Shown: positions 26,015 through 32,607, counted from the first letter of the stretch. The stretch: DNA of 32,607 bases from Candidatus Hydrogenedentota bacterium (GCA_019695095.1 JAIBAQ010000061.1:1-32607), one strand, 5' to 3'. Made by a program: numbers and translations. Notes: a model not told the origin generated them from the letters alone.

Positions 26015-26137
26015 CTGGAATACATCCGGTCACGCAAGACACCCAATGCACCCGTCGAAGTTGGAGTCAGCTCAGCTTCAGCCGCCCATCTCGCCAACAA
26101 GGCCCTCCGCGAAAACGCCGTCGCAAAGTGGAGTTGA
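26015..26137 (+). pseudogene. C-terminal remnant of a Gfo/Idh/MocA-family oxidoreductase
   Basis: Forty codons followed by TGA translate as LEYIRSRKTPNAPVEVG, then VSSASAAHLANKALREN and AVAKWS. This is the typical end of planctomycete-style Gfo/Idh/MocA dehydrogenases (family pattern: IRSRKTPNAPVEVG, then HLxNIALR). The codon before it is TAG, and no Rossmann or dehydrogenase sequence is found upstream, so most of the gene has been lost. No start codon or ribosome-binding site is present. It lies between the AftB-like gene and the first toxin-antitoxin module and probably marks a past insertion or deletion boundary. Confidence 0.72.
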
Positions 26138-26151
26138 TTGTTCACTACATT

Positions 26152-26163
26152 GCATCATGATGC
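26152..26163. promoter_or_regulatory. Perfect palindrome upstream of the first toxin-antitoxin promoter
   Basis: GCATCATGATGC is a 12-bp perfect palindrome ending 9 bp before the -35 element of the module. It is a plausible autoregulatory operator for the antitoxin, as is usual for VapBC systems; binding is inferred. Confidence 0.45.
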
Positions 26164-26172
26164 GGGATCATC

Positions 26173-26201
26173 TTGACATCAACGTCATCTTCTGAAATAC
26201 T
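26173..26201 (+). promoter_or_regulatory. Promoter of toxin-antitoxin module 1 (leaderless geometry)
   Basis: TTGACA (26173-26178) and AATACT (26196-26201) are 17 nt apart. The ATG at 26209 is only 7 nt beyond the -10, so transcription should start at or next to the A of the ATG. No ribosome-binding site is present before the ATG. Confidence 0.6.
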
Positions 26202-26208
26202 GAATCTC

Positions 26209-26439
26209 ATGAGAACAACCATAACCATAGATGACGATCTGCTCGCAGCCGCCAAGTATCTCGCACTCGCCAAGTCCCAGACTGTCGGTCGCGTGATTTC
26301 GGACTTGGCGCGCCGTGGCCTGGGTAGCCCCACCCACACGGTCAAGAAGAATAAGAAGGGGTTTCCTGCGTTTGATGTTCGTGCCGATTCGCGAGTTATT
26401 ACGCTCGAGGACGTCAAGAAGTACGAGGACGAGTTGTGA
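26209..26439 (+). CDS. VapB-type antitoxin (ribbon-helix-helix like)
   Basis: This 76-residue protein starts MRTTITIDDDLLAAAKYLA, the N-terminal strand and helix of ribbon-helix-helix antitoxins. A basic, extended C-terminal part (RADSRVITLEDVKKYEDEL) would wrap the toxin. The family represses its own operon through the N-terminal domain and neutralises the PIN-domain toxin with the C-terminus. ATG 26209 is chosen because it is the residue-perfect start for the family and lies one promoter length from TTGACA. It lacks a ribosome-binding site, so the mRNA is probably leaderless. The stop codon overlaps the toxin's GTG start by 4 nt, which implies coupled translation. Confidence 0.85.
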   Translation: MRTTITIDDDLLAAAKYLALAKSQTVGRVISDLARRGLGSPTHTVKKNKKGFPAFDVRADSRVITLEDVKKYEDEL

Positions 26440-26903
26440 GTGTTGGCCTTCTCGATGTGAACATGCTCATCGCCCTCGCGTGGCCTTCGCATGTTCATCA
26501 TCAGGTAGCGCAAACGTGGTTCTCAGCCAATCAATCACGGGGCTGGGCGACGTGCCCGATGACTCAATGCGCGTTTGTGCGTATTTCATCGAACCAGCGA
26601 ATCATACCCGATGCCGTTCAACCGCAGGAAGCTCTAACCCTACTCGGCGAGATTGTCGCCCTGAAGCATCATCGATTCTGGCCCGACAGCATTTCTCTGA
26701 CCAACATACTCTTGCCTGCCGCTTCGCTGGTAGGTCATCGCCAAGTCACAGACGCTTACCTGTTGAGTCTGTCCATTCACCAGAAAGGGAAGTTGATAAC
26801 CCTCGATCAGGGCATTGCCGCACTTCTACCGCCTGGCAGCCCTCACAGAAGCGCGCTGGAGATTGTTCCTACTGAAATCCCGCCCCGCGCCAAGCGCAAG
26901 TAA
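26436..26903 (+). CDS. VapC-type PIN-domain ribonuclease toxin
   Basis: This 155-residue PIN-domain protein has LLDVNMLIALAW with Asp7, the central GWATCPMTQCAFVRISSN segment, and QVTDAYLLSLSIHQ with the later acidic residue, ending KLITLDQGIA with another Asp. In the central motif Gln44 takes the place where many VapCs have Glu; the TCPxTQxxFVR form is, to my knowledge, normal in this subgroup. Such toxins cut specific RNAs, often tRNA or rRNA, when the antitoxin is degraded. The GTG start overlaps the antitoxin stop (GTGA), giving translational coupling. It is followed by a hairpin before the second module. Confidence 0.87.
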   Translation: MSVGLLDVNMLIALAWPSHVHHQVAQTWFSANQSRGWATCPMTQCAFVRISSNQRIIPDAVQPQEALTLLGEIVALKHHRFWPDSISLTNILLPAASLVGHRQVTDAYLLSLSIHQKGKLITLDQGIAALLPPGSPHRSALEIVPTEIPPRAKRK

Positions 26904-26946
26904 CGGCATGGAACCTTAGCTCTCTGCGCTTCAATTCTCTCGCGCC

Positions 26947-26980
26947 AAATCTCTGCGCGTTTATAGCGCACGGGAGATTT
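26947..26980. terminator. Hairpin between the two VapBC modules
   Basis: AAATCTCTGCGC (26947-26958) pairs with GCGCA (26966-26970) and GAGATTT (26974-26980), making 12 bp with a 3-nt bulge and a 7-nt loop. It lies 43 nt after the first toxin gene and just before the promoter of the second module. No T-run follows, so it may separate the transcripts only partly. Confidence 0.45.
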
Positions 26981-26996
26981 CTCCGATACAGTCTCC

Positions 26997-27025
26997 TTGA
27001 ACTCCGAGAAGTAAGATGATATCTT
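26997..27025 (+). promoter_or_regulatory. Promoter of toxin-antitoxin module 2 (leaderless geometry)
   Basis: TTGAAC (26997-27002) and TATCTT (27020-27025) are 17 nt apart, and the antitoxin ATG at 27033 is 7 nt after the -10. This is the same spacing as in module 1. The palindrome at 27011-27027 overlaps the spacer and the -10. Confidence 0.55.
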
Positions 27026-27027
27026 AC
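27011..27027. promoter_or_regulatory. Operator-like inverted repeat over the module 2 promoter
   Basis: GTAAGAT-GAT-ATCTTAC has perfect 7-bp arms around a 3-nt centre and covers the -10 element. Binding of the AbrB-type antitoxin complex here would block RNA polymerase, which suits autorepression. Confidence 0.6.
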
Positions 27028-27032
27028 CTTCT

Positions 27033-27284
27033 ATGAAAACACTGATATCCACAAAGGGACAGATTATTCTTCCCGCCGAGATTCGCCGCCGCGACCGGAT
27101 CGAACCGGGTCAGGAGTTTGAGATTGAGCGGATTCGAAGCGGCGAATACAAGCTGAAGCGCAAGAGTCCTCCCCGAAACGCGGGCCTCGTTAAACTTCTC
27201 TTGGCCTGCCCCGTCAAAGAGTGGTTTGAGGAACCGAAGTCGCTCGGCACCACCGACGACCTCAAGACTCCGAGCCTGGGATGA
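27033..27284 (+). CDS. AbrB/MazE-type antitoxin
   Basis: This 83-residue protein has the swapped-hairpin AbrB fold in its first 50 residues: STKGQIILPAEIRRRDRIEPG, then FEIERIRSGEYKLKRK. A C-terminal toxin-binding region (LVKLLLACPVKEWFEE) follows. The family binds its own promoter as a dimer and inhibits a partner PIN or MazF toxin. Here the partner is the PIN gene immediately downstream, with overlap ATGA (27281-27284). ATG 27033 is preceded by no ribosome-binding site and lies 7 nt after a -10 element, so translation is probably from a leaderless mRNA. Confidence 0.9.
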   Translation: MKTLISTKGQIILPAEIRRRDRIEPGQEFEIERIRSGEYKLKRKSPPRNAGLVKLLLACPVKEWFEEPKSLGTTDDLKTPSLG

Positions 27285-27688
27285 CTTACCTCGTCGATTC
27301 CAACGTTTTGAGCGAGGCTACACGGGTTTCACCCGACAACAAGGTTGTTTCTTGGCTGACGGACCATGAACGCGAACTGGTAGTTGACCCTATCGTGCTT
27401 GGAGAACTGAGAATGGGGATACTTGCGCTTCCCCGTGGCCGGAAACGCGCGCAGCTTGAACGCTGGTTCGAGGCTCTATCCGCCACAATTACATGCTTGC
27501 CGTGGGACCGCACCGTCAGTGCCCGTTGGGCCCAACTCGTGACTGACCTTAAACGAAAAGGCCAGACACTCCCTCTGCTCGATAGTATGATTGCCGCCAC
27601 CGCCCTCGTACACAAGCTCACAATTGCCACGCGGAATGTCAGCAATTTCCAGCCGGCCGGCGTCAGGATCATCAACCCGTTCACCTGA
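27281..27688 (+). CDS. VapC/FitB-type PIN-domain ribonuclease toxin
   Basis: This 135-residue PIN-domain protein has the acidic residues expected for metal-dependent RNA cleavage: Asp6 in YLVDSNVLSE, Glu42 in VLGELRMGI and Asp101 in LLDSMIAATAL, with Asn119 in ATRNVSNF. The SNVLSE start and the TRNVxNF end match the FitB/VapC branch that pairs with AbrB-like antitoxins. It is translationally coupled to the antitoxin gene through an ATGA overlap. The gene is complete and intact, and is followed 33 nt later by a convergent gene with no clear terminator. Confidence 0.92.
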   Translation: MTYLVDSNVLSEATRVSPDNKVVSWLTDHERELVVDPIVLGELRMGILALPRGRKRAQLERWFEALSATITCLPWDRTVSARWAQLVTDLKRKGQTLPLLDSMIAATALVHKLTIATRNVSNFQPAGVRIINPFT

Positions 27689-27721
27689 TCCGAACCCCAA
27701 TGCCGTTACACCCGGCTCTCG

Positions 27722-29245
27722 CTATCCCTCGCTCTTGATCGCGTACAACATATTCAGCGTGTTCACATACAACACGCCATTCGCCGCCGCCGGTGTCGAT
27801 GCCGTGGGCGCGGGTAATTCAACCGTTGCCAAGACCTGCAGTTCGCGCGTTGCGCTTAATATGCACATCTTCTTATTGCGCGACCCAATATAGACTTTGC
27901 CGTCGGCCACAAGTGGCGAACCCCAGATGTCTCCGCCCAGCTTATGTGTCCAACACGCTTGTCCCGTCTCCGCGTCGACGCAATGCACCACTCCATCGCA
28001 ATCACCGATGAATACAAGTCCATTGGAAACCGCGGGCGTCGAACAACAGAATATGCTCATCGGATACGACCAAATCTCTCCTGTGGACGTGATGTCGCCG
28101 GTCTTGCTTGCGTCAATGCACTTCAGCCAGGACTGCTCTTTCCCCCACCAGATATCGCCGCCCACCGTCACGTATACACGTCCATTCAGAATGACCGGCA
28201 TGCTTTCGATCACGCTCGGGCTTTCCTTGCGATTGCTGAGGTAGTTGGCCACATTTTCTTTTGGGGCGGTCGGATCGCAATCGAACTTCCACACCCGATT
28301 GAGTGTCTTCAGCTCCGCTGGCGCAACACCCTGCTGCAACGCATCGAATGCATAACAAACGCCATCTGGCCCACCGAAAATGATGAGCCTCTTACCATTC
28401 ACTTCGCCCAGCGCCGGCGGCGACCACGTCGCGTGGAACGTGAGCGGTCCGAGGTGCTCTCCGTCGCGCGCAAGCACCTTCCCCGACGCCTTGTCCAGCA
28501 CCACCAGGCTCGGCGCATCGGGTTTGCGAATCACTTTGTGCGTATTGTCTACCCCGTTTCCCGAGTTGAGGTACAGCTTGTCTCCGTCTATCAGAATCGA
28601 CGAGTGCGCCCCGTCGTGCGGATACATGCCCACCGCTGTCGGCAGGTCCACCAGCCAGATAATGTCGGCATCCGTGGCCGTCACCTCCAGCGGCTCGGTA
28701 CCCGCGGGAACCATGTGCTTGCCCTCGTCCAAGAATGGCCCGTCGTTTCCGTTCGCCTGACCATCCATATCGAGACACACAATCTCGAAACGGTTTGTCA
28801 TGATATAGGCGCGATTCCCCTCCACCGTCGCCGCGGAACACATCCCGATCATTGGCCAATCCAGGTAATTATCTCCTCCGATGCGAGGCGACGCGAGCTG
28901 CCATACCAGACTTCCGTCCGCTTCGTTTAGACACAGCAGAACCGCGCAATCCGCTGTGTTGCGCGTATCCCGGGGCGCTTCATTGTTTCCCCCTATGAGT
29001 ACCTTGCCGCCCGCAATAACCGGCGAACCATACGCATTGCCGCCCAGCGGCGCAGACCACTTCACGTTTGCGCCGGTCTCCAAATCGAAACTGGACGGAA
29101 GCCCACTTTCGCTTGAGACCATGTTTCGCGAGAATCGTTCACCCCATTGCGGGCGATCGTCTGCGCTTGCTAAGCGCGTACCGTGAAAAAACATGGCCAG
29201 ACTGATCACTGCACCTGTGCAGATTAGACTTCGACAGTCATTCAT
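27722..29245 (-). CDS. Secreted PQQ-like beta-propeller repeat protein
   Basis: This 507-residue exported protein has a signal peptide (ICTGAVISLAMFFHGTRLASA). It is followed by repeated PQQ-like blades with the pattern GSPVIAGGKVLIGGNN, VSNGLVFIGDCDGVVHCVDAETG and WGSPLVADGKVYIGSRNKK. It opens with RPQWGERFSRNMVSSESGLP, the usual start of the outer-membrane-assembly/quinoprotein-like proteins abundant in planctomycetes. Catalytic PQQ residues cannot be confirmed, so an enzyme role is doubtful; a periplasmic binding or scaffold role is equally possible. AGGGGGTG precedes ATG 29245. Long open frames on the opposite strand here are shadows of the GC-rich codons. Confidence 0.9.
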   Translation of the reverse strand: MNDCRSLICTGAVISLAMFFHGTRLASADDRPQWGERFSRNMVSSESGLPSSFDLETGANVKWSAPLGGNAYGSPVIAGGKVLIGGNNEAPRDTRNTADCAVLLCLNEADGSLVWQLASPRIGGDNYLDWPMIGMCSAATVEGNRAYIMTNRFEIVCLDMDGQANGNDGPFLDEGKHMVPAGTEPLEVTATDADIIWLVDLPTAVGMYPHDGAHSSILIDGDKLYLNSGNGVDNTHKVIRKPDAPSLVVLDKASGKVLARDGEHLGPLTFHATWSPPALGEVNGKRLIIFGGPDGVCYAFDALQQGVAPAELKTLNRVWKFDCDPTAPKENVANYLSNRKESPSVIESMPVILNGRVYVTVGGDIWWGKEQSWLKCIDASKTGDITSTGEIWSYPMSIFCCSTPAVSNGLVFIGDCDGVVHCVDAETGQACWTHKLGGDIWGSPLVADGKVYIGSRNKKMCILSATRELQVLATVELPAPTASTPAAANGVLYVNTLNMLYAIKSEG

Positions 29246-29319
29246 TCTTCACCCCCTGCAAGTCCTCACGTTCGATTGACTATGGCCTAGATAAGGGGTA
29301 ATTGGCAAGAAATGGTGCC

Positions 29320-29348
29320 TTGTCTTCCAGTTCGTGTGTCGATAGACT
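29320..29348 (+). promoter_or_regulatory. Promoter of the small-protein/nucleotidyltransferase pair (leaderless geometry)
   Basis: TTGTCT (29320-29325) and TAGACT (29343-29348) are 17 nt apart. ATG 29356 lies 7 nt after the -10, the same spacing as in both VapBC modules. Hexamer matches are 4 of 6 each, so it is supported mainly by that shared geometry. Confidence 0.45.
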
Positions 29349-29355
29349 AGATGTC

Positions 29356-29547
29356 ATGGAGAGAAGACTAGCAGTCACCAATCACGCCGCACAGGCCGAA
29401 GCGGACCGGGCTTACTGGATAAGCTGTACCCCCGAGGAGCGTCTTGATGCGGTAGAATTGCTCCGTATCGAGGCAGGGAAGTTCCTATATGAATACCCAT
29501 CCCGACTTCGAAGAGTTGTTTCAGTTACTCGAAAAGCACCGCGTTGA
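29356..29547 (+). CDS. Small protein paired with a nucleotidyltransferase
   Basis: This 63-residue acidic/basic protein reads MERRLAVTNHAAQAEADRAYW, then TPEERLDAVELLRIEAGKF and a basic tail (SRLRRVVSVTRKAPR). The TPEERLxAVExLR segment is, from memory, characteristic of short proteins encoded just before DUF6036/AbiEii-type nucleotidyltransferases. I do not know its biochemical role. ATG 29356 is used rather than the ORF's earlier start at 29302 because it matches the promoter spacing seen in the two neighbouring toxin-antitoxin modules. Its last 59 nt overlap the nucleotidyltransferase gene in another frame, which suggests tight coupling. Confidence 0.68.
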   Translation: MERRLAVTNHAAQAEADRAYWISCTPEERLDAVELLRIEAGKFLYEYPSRLRRVVSVTRKAPR

Positions 29548-29956
29548 TTACATGATTGTCGGGGGGTACGCCGTCGCATATCACGGATACCCACGCTTCA
29601 CCAAAGACTTAGACATCTTCTATGATTCCTCGCTAGAAAACATCGAACGAATTCGTCATGTCCTGTTGGAGTTTGGATTTGAGCCAAATGACCTCTCCGA
29701 AAAGACCTTTTCCGAAAAGGGCGCAATCATTACGTTCGGTGTAGCTCCAAGCCGAGTCGACTTTCTCAACGATATCGATGGAGTACAGTTCTCTGCTGCG
29801 AAAAAACAAACTGTCCGCGGCAAGTACGGAAAGGTCCATGTGTCATTCATTAGTCTGGATGACTTGATCAAAAACAAACGCGCCACCTTGCGCTCTCAAG
29901 ACAAAGTGGACGCGGATGAATTGGTTCAGATTCGAGATCGGTGTACTCGTCAATAG
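29489..29956 (+). CDS. Nucleotidyltransferase (DUF6036/AbiEii-like), possible toxin or antitoxin
   Basis: This 155-residue protein of the minimal nucleotidyltransferase type begins MNTHPDFEELFQLLEKHRVDY. It then has the core GGYAVAYHGYPRFTKDLDIFYD, where the Gly-Gly and the Asp-Leu-Asp are the nucleotide and metal motifs. A third acidic residue is likely in SRVDFLND, and HVSFISLDDLIKNKRATLRSQDKVD closes the domain, as in the family. Relatives act in toxin-antitoxin or abortive-infection pairs by nucleotidylating a target. GGGAAG lies about 9 nt before ATG 29489. The gene overlaps the upstream small protein by 59 nt. Its place close to two VapBC modules supports a stress or defence role, but this is context only. 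Confidence 0.82.
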   Translation: MNTHPDFEELFQLLEKHRVDYMIVGGYAVAYHGYPRFTKDLDIFYDSSLENIERIRHVLLEFGFEPNDLSEKTFSEKGAIITFGVAPSRVDFLNDIDGVQFSAAKKQTVRGKYGKVHVSFISLDDLIKNKRATLRSQDKVDADELVQIRDRCTRQ

Positions 29957-30002
29957 TGGCAGCAGAGTCGGCTACTCGCTAGGAGCACTGAAGCCCGCCA
30001 TA

Positions 30003-30518
30003 TTAGCGTTTCCGAGGAAACTTCTTGTCGAGCACCAAATTCCACTCGTCAACCTGCGCCTGCGTCTTGCTGAACAAGCCGCTTGTGTCGCCTTCGATGT
30101 CGATACGCTCGATTCGGTCATTCTGCGCAATCTTGTCCACGACTGCCTGGTCGGACGCGTCAACAACCGCGCCAAACACCGTGTGTTTGCCGTCGAGCCA
30201 ATCTGTCGGTACGTGCGTGATGAAGAACTGGCTGCCATTTGTACCCGGGCCTGCGTTCGCCATCGACAAAATGCCCGGCCGGTTGTGTTTAAGGGCAGGA
30301 GTACACTCGTCTTTGAACTTGTAACCTGGTCCCCCGGTTCCCGTACCCAGTGGGCATCCTCCCTGGATCATGAACTTTGCGATAACCCTATGAAACGTAA
30401 GGCCGTCGTAATAGCCCCTTTGCGCCAGATTCACGAAGTTGGCAACCGTCACGGGTGCCTGCTCCGCAAAGAGTTCGATTCGAATAGTGCCTTTGTTCGT
30501 TTGAATGGTAGCCTGCAT
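30003..30518 (-). CDS. Cyclophilin-type peptidyl-prolyl cis-trans isomerase
   Basis: This 171-residue cytoplasmic cyclophilin has all active-site segments: [14 protein letters not shown] with the catalytic Arg, [12 protein letters not shown], and [12 protein letters not shown]. It speeds prolyl isomerisation during folding. No signal peptide precedes [17 protein letters not shown], so it is probably cytoplasmic. ATG 30518 follows a GGAGG site by 10 nt. The open frame continues to 30935 but runs antisense to the MaoC gene. The C-terminus after about residue 145 is a short extension ([18 protein letters not shown]). Confidence 0.94.
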   Translation of the reverse strand: MQATIQTNKGTIRIELFAEQAPVTVANFVNLAQRGYYDGLTFHRVIAKFMIQGGCPLGTGTGGPGYKFKDECTPALKHNRPGILSMANAGPGTNGSQFFITHVPTDWLDGKHTVFGAVVDASDQAVVDKIAQNDRIERIDIEGDTSGLFSKTQAQVDEWNLVLDKKFPRKR

Positions 30519-30713
30519 GGTTGTTGGTCCTCCGATGCTCATCCTAACACATCGCCACCCCGTTCTTTGAATTCGACGTACCCGAATACTCTTCGTGCTT
30601 CGTGGCATCCAGCAACGTTGCCCACAGTGCGCACGCACAGTGTGCTTGACATCCCTGTCCTCCAAAGCGCATATAGGCATCTGTTTTTCCCGAGACCGTA
30701 AAAGGAGATTCTC

Positions 30714-31175
30714 ATGTCCGCGACGATTATTCCCCTCAGCGAGCTTAAAGACTGGGCAGGCCGCGAACTCGGCGTGTCCGATTGGCACGATATTACGCAA
30801 CAAGATGTGAATACGTTTGCCGATGTAACCCACGATCATCAATGGATTCACGTTGATGTCGAGCGCGCCAAACGCGAATCGCCCTTTGGCGGCCCCATCG
30901 CGCACGGCTACTTTACACTCTCCCTGATTCCCCACCTTACGGCTTCCATCTGGGACGTTTCCGGCACGTCAGCCGCTCTCAACTACGGCCTCAACAAGCT
31001 CCGATTCCCAGCGCCTGTTCTCATAGGAACGCGCATTCGCGCACGCGCCGTACTTGACTCCGTCGACGGCCTCCCCGGCGGTGGGGCTCAAACCCAAGTG
31101 ACGATTACCATCGAATCGGAAGGCGGCTCCAAGCCCGTCTGCGTTGCCGAGGCACTCTTCCGCTACTACGGATAG
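30714..31175 (+). CDS. MaoC-family (R)-specific enoyl-CoA hydratase
   Basis: This 153-residue hot-dog-fold protein has the hydratase 2 motif [14 protein letters not shown], in which Asp41 and His46 are the predicted catalytic pair. It is followed by [16 protein letters not shown] and [21 protein letters not shown]. The family hydrates trans-2-enoyl-CoA to (R)-3-hydroxyacyl-CoA in lipid or polyhydroxyalkanoate metabolism. AAAAGGAG lies 6 nt before ATG 30714. A TTGACA at 30646 may be its -35 but has no good -10 at normal spacing. It is 19 nt upstream of the DegT-family gene and is probably cotranscribed with it. Confidence 0.93.
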   Translation: MSATIIPLSELKDWAGRELGVSDWHDITQQDVNTFADVTHDHQWIHVDVERAKRESPFGGPIAHGYFTLSLIPHLTASIWDVSGTSAALNYGLNKLRFPAPVLIGTRIRARAVLDSVDGLPGGGAQTQVTITIESEGGSKPVCVAEALFRYYG

Positions 31176-31194
31176 AAAGGGACGCTCGTCGAAT

Positions 31195-32457
31195 ATGCGC
31201 CGTGATGACCTGCCCGCCCTACTAAGTGGTACGCCTATCATCACGCAGCCCTTCGTTCCCTTTCCTCGTACGTTGGGGAACGAACTCGACGAAGTTGCTG
31301 GCGTGCTCAGTTCAGACAACTGGCTCCATGCGTCCGCGACTCAACGCTTCGAGAAACAATTCGCCGGCTATATCGGCGCGCGCCACGCCGTCGCGGTCAA
31401 CACCGGCGGTATGGCACTGCAAATGGCAATTCGCGCCCTCGGAATCGGACCCGGCGATGAAGTCCTCATGCAAGTCGACGCGTGTATTGCCGATGCATTC
31501 GCCGTCTTCAACGCCGGGGCCGTGCCCATCTTTGCGGACAGCGACCCAGAGACGTTCATGCTCAATCTCGATTCCGCCGAAGCGACCGTCGGTCCGCGCA
31601 CCAAGGCCATAATCGCAATACATATGTGGGGCCGCCCGGAAAACATGGACGCCGTGGCTGAGTTCGCCCGCAAACACAGTCTTATCCTTATCGACGATGC
31701 GTGTCTCGCATGCGGCGCGGAATGGCGCGGCAAAAAAGTCGGCACGCTCGGACAAGTCGGCATCTTTTCTTTCGGAAGCATGAAACCACTTCAAGCCGGC
31801 GGCGGCGGGGCCATTGTGACGAACGACGACGGTCTCGCGAACGCCTTGCGCGCGTCACGCGCCTGGGGCGACGCGGTGGACATTACCGGCATCAGCGATC
31901 AAACCGAACTGGCCTGGAACGGCCGCATCTCGGACATTCTCTCTGCGGTGCTTCTCGGACAGTTGGCAGGCTATCCAGCACACCTGAAAACTCTCCAGGA
32001 CGGTGCGTCCAAGTTGGAGCACCTCATTTCCGGCATTCCAGGCATCCGTATCATGGACCACGACGCGCGAATCACGGCCCAGGCGCACACACAATTCCTT
32101 TTCAAGATCGACGAACAGATAGTGGGGTTCTCGCAAAACACCTTGGCTACCGCGCTCGAGGCTGAAGGAATCCCTACTGTTTGGCACAGTGCATTTCAGC
32201 CCGTAACTACGCTCTCATTCTTCGAGTCCGAACGCTGGCGTACCTGGGCCGTCGGGCACACCAATCCCAAACGCCTCGCGCACAATTACTCCCGCCCCTA
32301 CCCCGGAGCCGACCGCAGTTTCTACCACACCGGCATGAGCATCGGACGTACCGTCCTCTGCAGTGGCGACGAAGCTATCCATCAAACCGCCGCCGCTATC
32401 AAACGCATCTGCGCCAACTCGGAAGCACTCCGCGCATGGGAATCCGCCAATCCCTGA
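31195..32457 (+). CDS. DegT/DnrJ/EryC1-family PLP-dependent aminotransferase
   Basis: This is a 420-residue protein. Family landmarks are the substrate loop DNWLHASATQRFEKQFAGYI, the PLP-phosphate segment NTGGMALQMAI, the Asp in LILIDDACLACGA and the Schiff-base Lys197 in FSFGSMKPLQAGGGGA. The motif is altered from the common FSFHxTKN, so this is a divergent branch. Members transaminate keto sugars for cell-surface or antibiotic glycans; the acceptor here is unknown. ATG 31195 is used. The AAAGGGA site ends 13 nt upstream, which is long, and the frame is open back to 31144 inside the MaoC gene. The 150 bp after its stop to the window end show no gene. Confidence 0.88.
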   Translation: MRRDDLPALLSGTPIITQPFVPFPRTLGNELDEVAGVLSSDNWLHASATQRFEKQFAGYIGARHAVAVNTGGMALQMAIRALGIGPGDEVLMQVDACIADAFAVFNAGAVPIFADSDPETFMLNLDSAEATVGPRTKAIIAIHMWGRPENMDAVAEFARKHSLILIDDACLACGAEWRGKKVGTLGQVGIFSFGSMKPLQAGGGGAIVTNDDGLANALRASRAWGDAVDITGISDQTELAWNGRISDILSAVLLGQLAGYPAHLKTLQDGASKLEHLISGIPGIRIMDHDARITAQAHTQFLFKIDEQIVGFSQNTLATALEAEGIPTVWHSAFQPVTTLSFFESERWRTWAVGHTNPKRLAHNYSRPYPGADRSFYHTGMSIGRTVLCSGDEAIHQTAAAIKRICANSEALRAWESANP

Positions 32458-32607
32458 CTCTCAGTTGTTTGCCCACATCTCCGATCTCCAATGCCTCTTC
32501 CACCCTTCTCACCTGTTCTTATTCGATTCGTGTTCTCCACAATCGAGACGCAGGATACAGATTCATGATCTGCCAATGGTCCGCCAACTCCCTGCGTCTC
32601 CGCGCCT

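Noticed and set aside
26436-26903. Inactive PIN toxin because the central Glu is Gln44
   Set aside because: The TCPxTQxxFVR form is, as far as I know, usual in this VapC subgroup, and the other acidic residues are intact.
27944-28930. 328-codon open frame on the plus strand
   Set aside because: It is a shadow of the PQQ propeller gene on the minus strand; the translation is rich in Arg and His with no domain.
30625-30645. CACAGTG direct repeats as an operator
   Set aside because: Two short copies in a GC-rich gap are easily due to chance and show no symmetry with the promoter elements.
30519-30935. N-terminal extension of the cyclophilin frame
   Set aside because: It runs antisense through the promoter and 5' part of the MaoC gene. 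The cyclophilin domain starts at ATG 30518 with its own ribosome-binding site.

Overview
This is about 32.6 kb of a GC-rich bacterial chromosome carrying roughly 31 protein genes on both strands. No rRNA, tRNA, CRISPR array, phage or insertion sequence is visible. Several traits suggest an environmental bacterium of the Planctomycetes/Lentisphaerae/Hydrogenedentota type, although this is inferred from gene style and not from a marker gene. These traits are many Sec-exported enzymes, PQQ-type beta-propellers, a secreted sugar dehydrogenase with thrombospondin type 3 repeats, a bacterial lysyl oxidase, an acyl-CoA-binding protein, a remnant of a Gfo/Idh/MocA oxidoreductase and lipoproteins with a GCPP lipobox.

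Layout. Positions 1-1336 (minus) hold most of a GntP-type gluconate permease. It diverges from a probable operon at 1488-5408 (monoacylglycerol-lipase-like hydrolase, L-lactate permease, secreted SGNH hydrolase) that is closed by a 12-bp hairpin. A secreted NPCBM-GH36 alpha-galactosidase (5511-8015) and a 3'(2'),5'-bisphosphate nucleotidase (8109-9107) follow. Next come three tandem mini-genes (9303-9722), each encoding a lipoprotein signal peptide with only 5-6 residues left after cleavage. A minus-strand block (9851-14024) holds a divergent NagB-like protein, a five-helix membrane protein, a UroD/methyltransferase-family protein and a repeat-rich propeller lipoprotein. Then come a secreted six-hairpin-like protein, a secreted dienelactone hydrolase, a NagD-type HAD phosphatase, a PQQ-type sugar dehydrogenase, a lysyl oxidase with its copper and cofactor residues intact, a GT-C glycosyltransferase, a canonical NagB, an ACBP and a Tat-exported aldo/keto reductase.

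From about 23.7 to 30 kb the window has an accessory character. A visibly AT-richer stretch carries an AftB-like GT-C membrane protein and the last 40 codons of a dead Gfo/Idh/MocA gene. Two VapBC-type toxin-antitoxin modules follow, and beyond a PQQ propeller gene lies a third, overlapping small-protein/nucleotidyltransferase pair. All three modules have a sigma70-like promoter at exactly the same distance from the first ATG, which predicts leaderless mRNAs. The right end is ordinary: cyclophilin, MaoC dehydratase and a DegT-family aminotransferase.

Taken together, much of the window handles carbohydrates and carboxylic acids: export of glycosidases and esterases, uptake of gluconate and lactate, amino-sugar deamination and periplasmic sugar oxidation. 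The best candidates for something undescribed are the three tandem lipopeptide genes and the shared promoter architecture of the three toxin-antitoxin-like modules.
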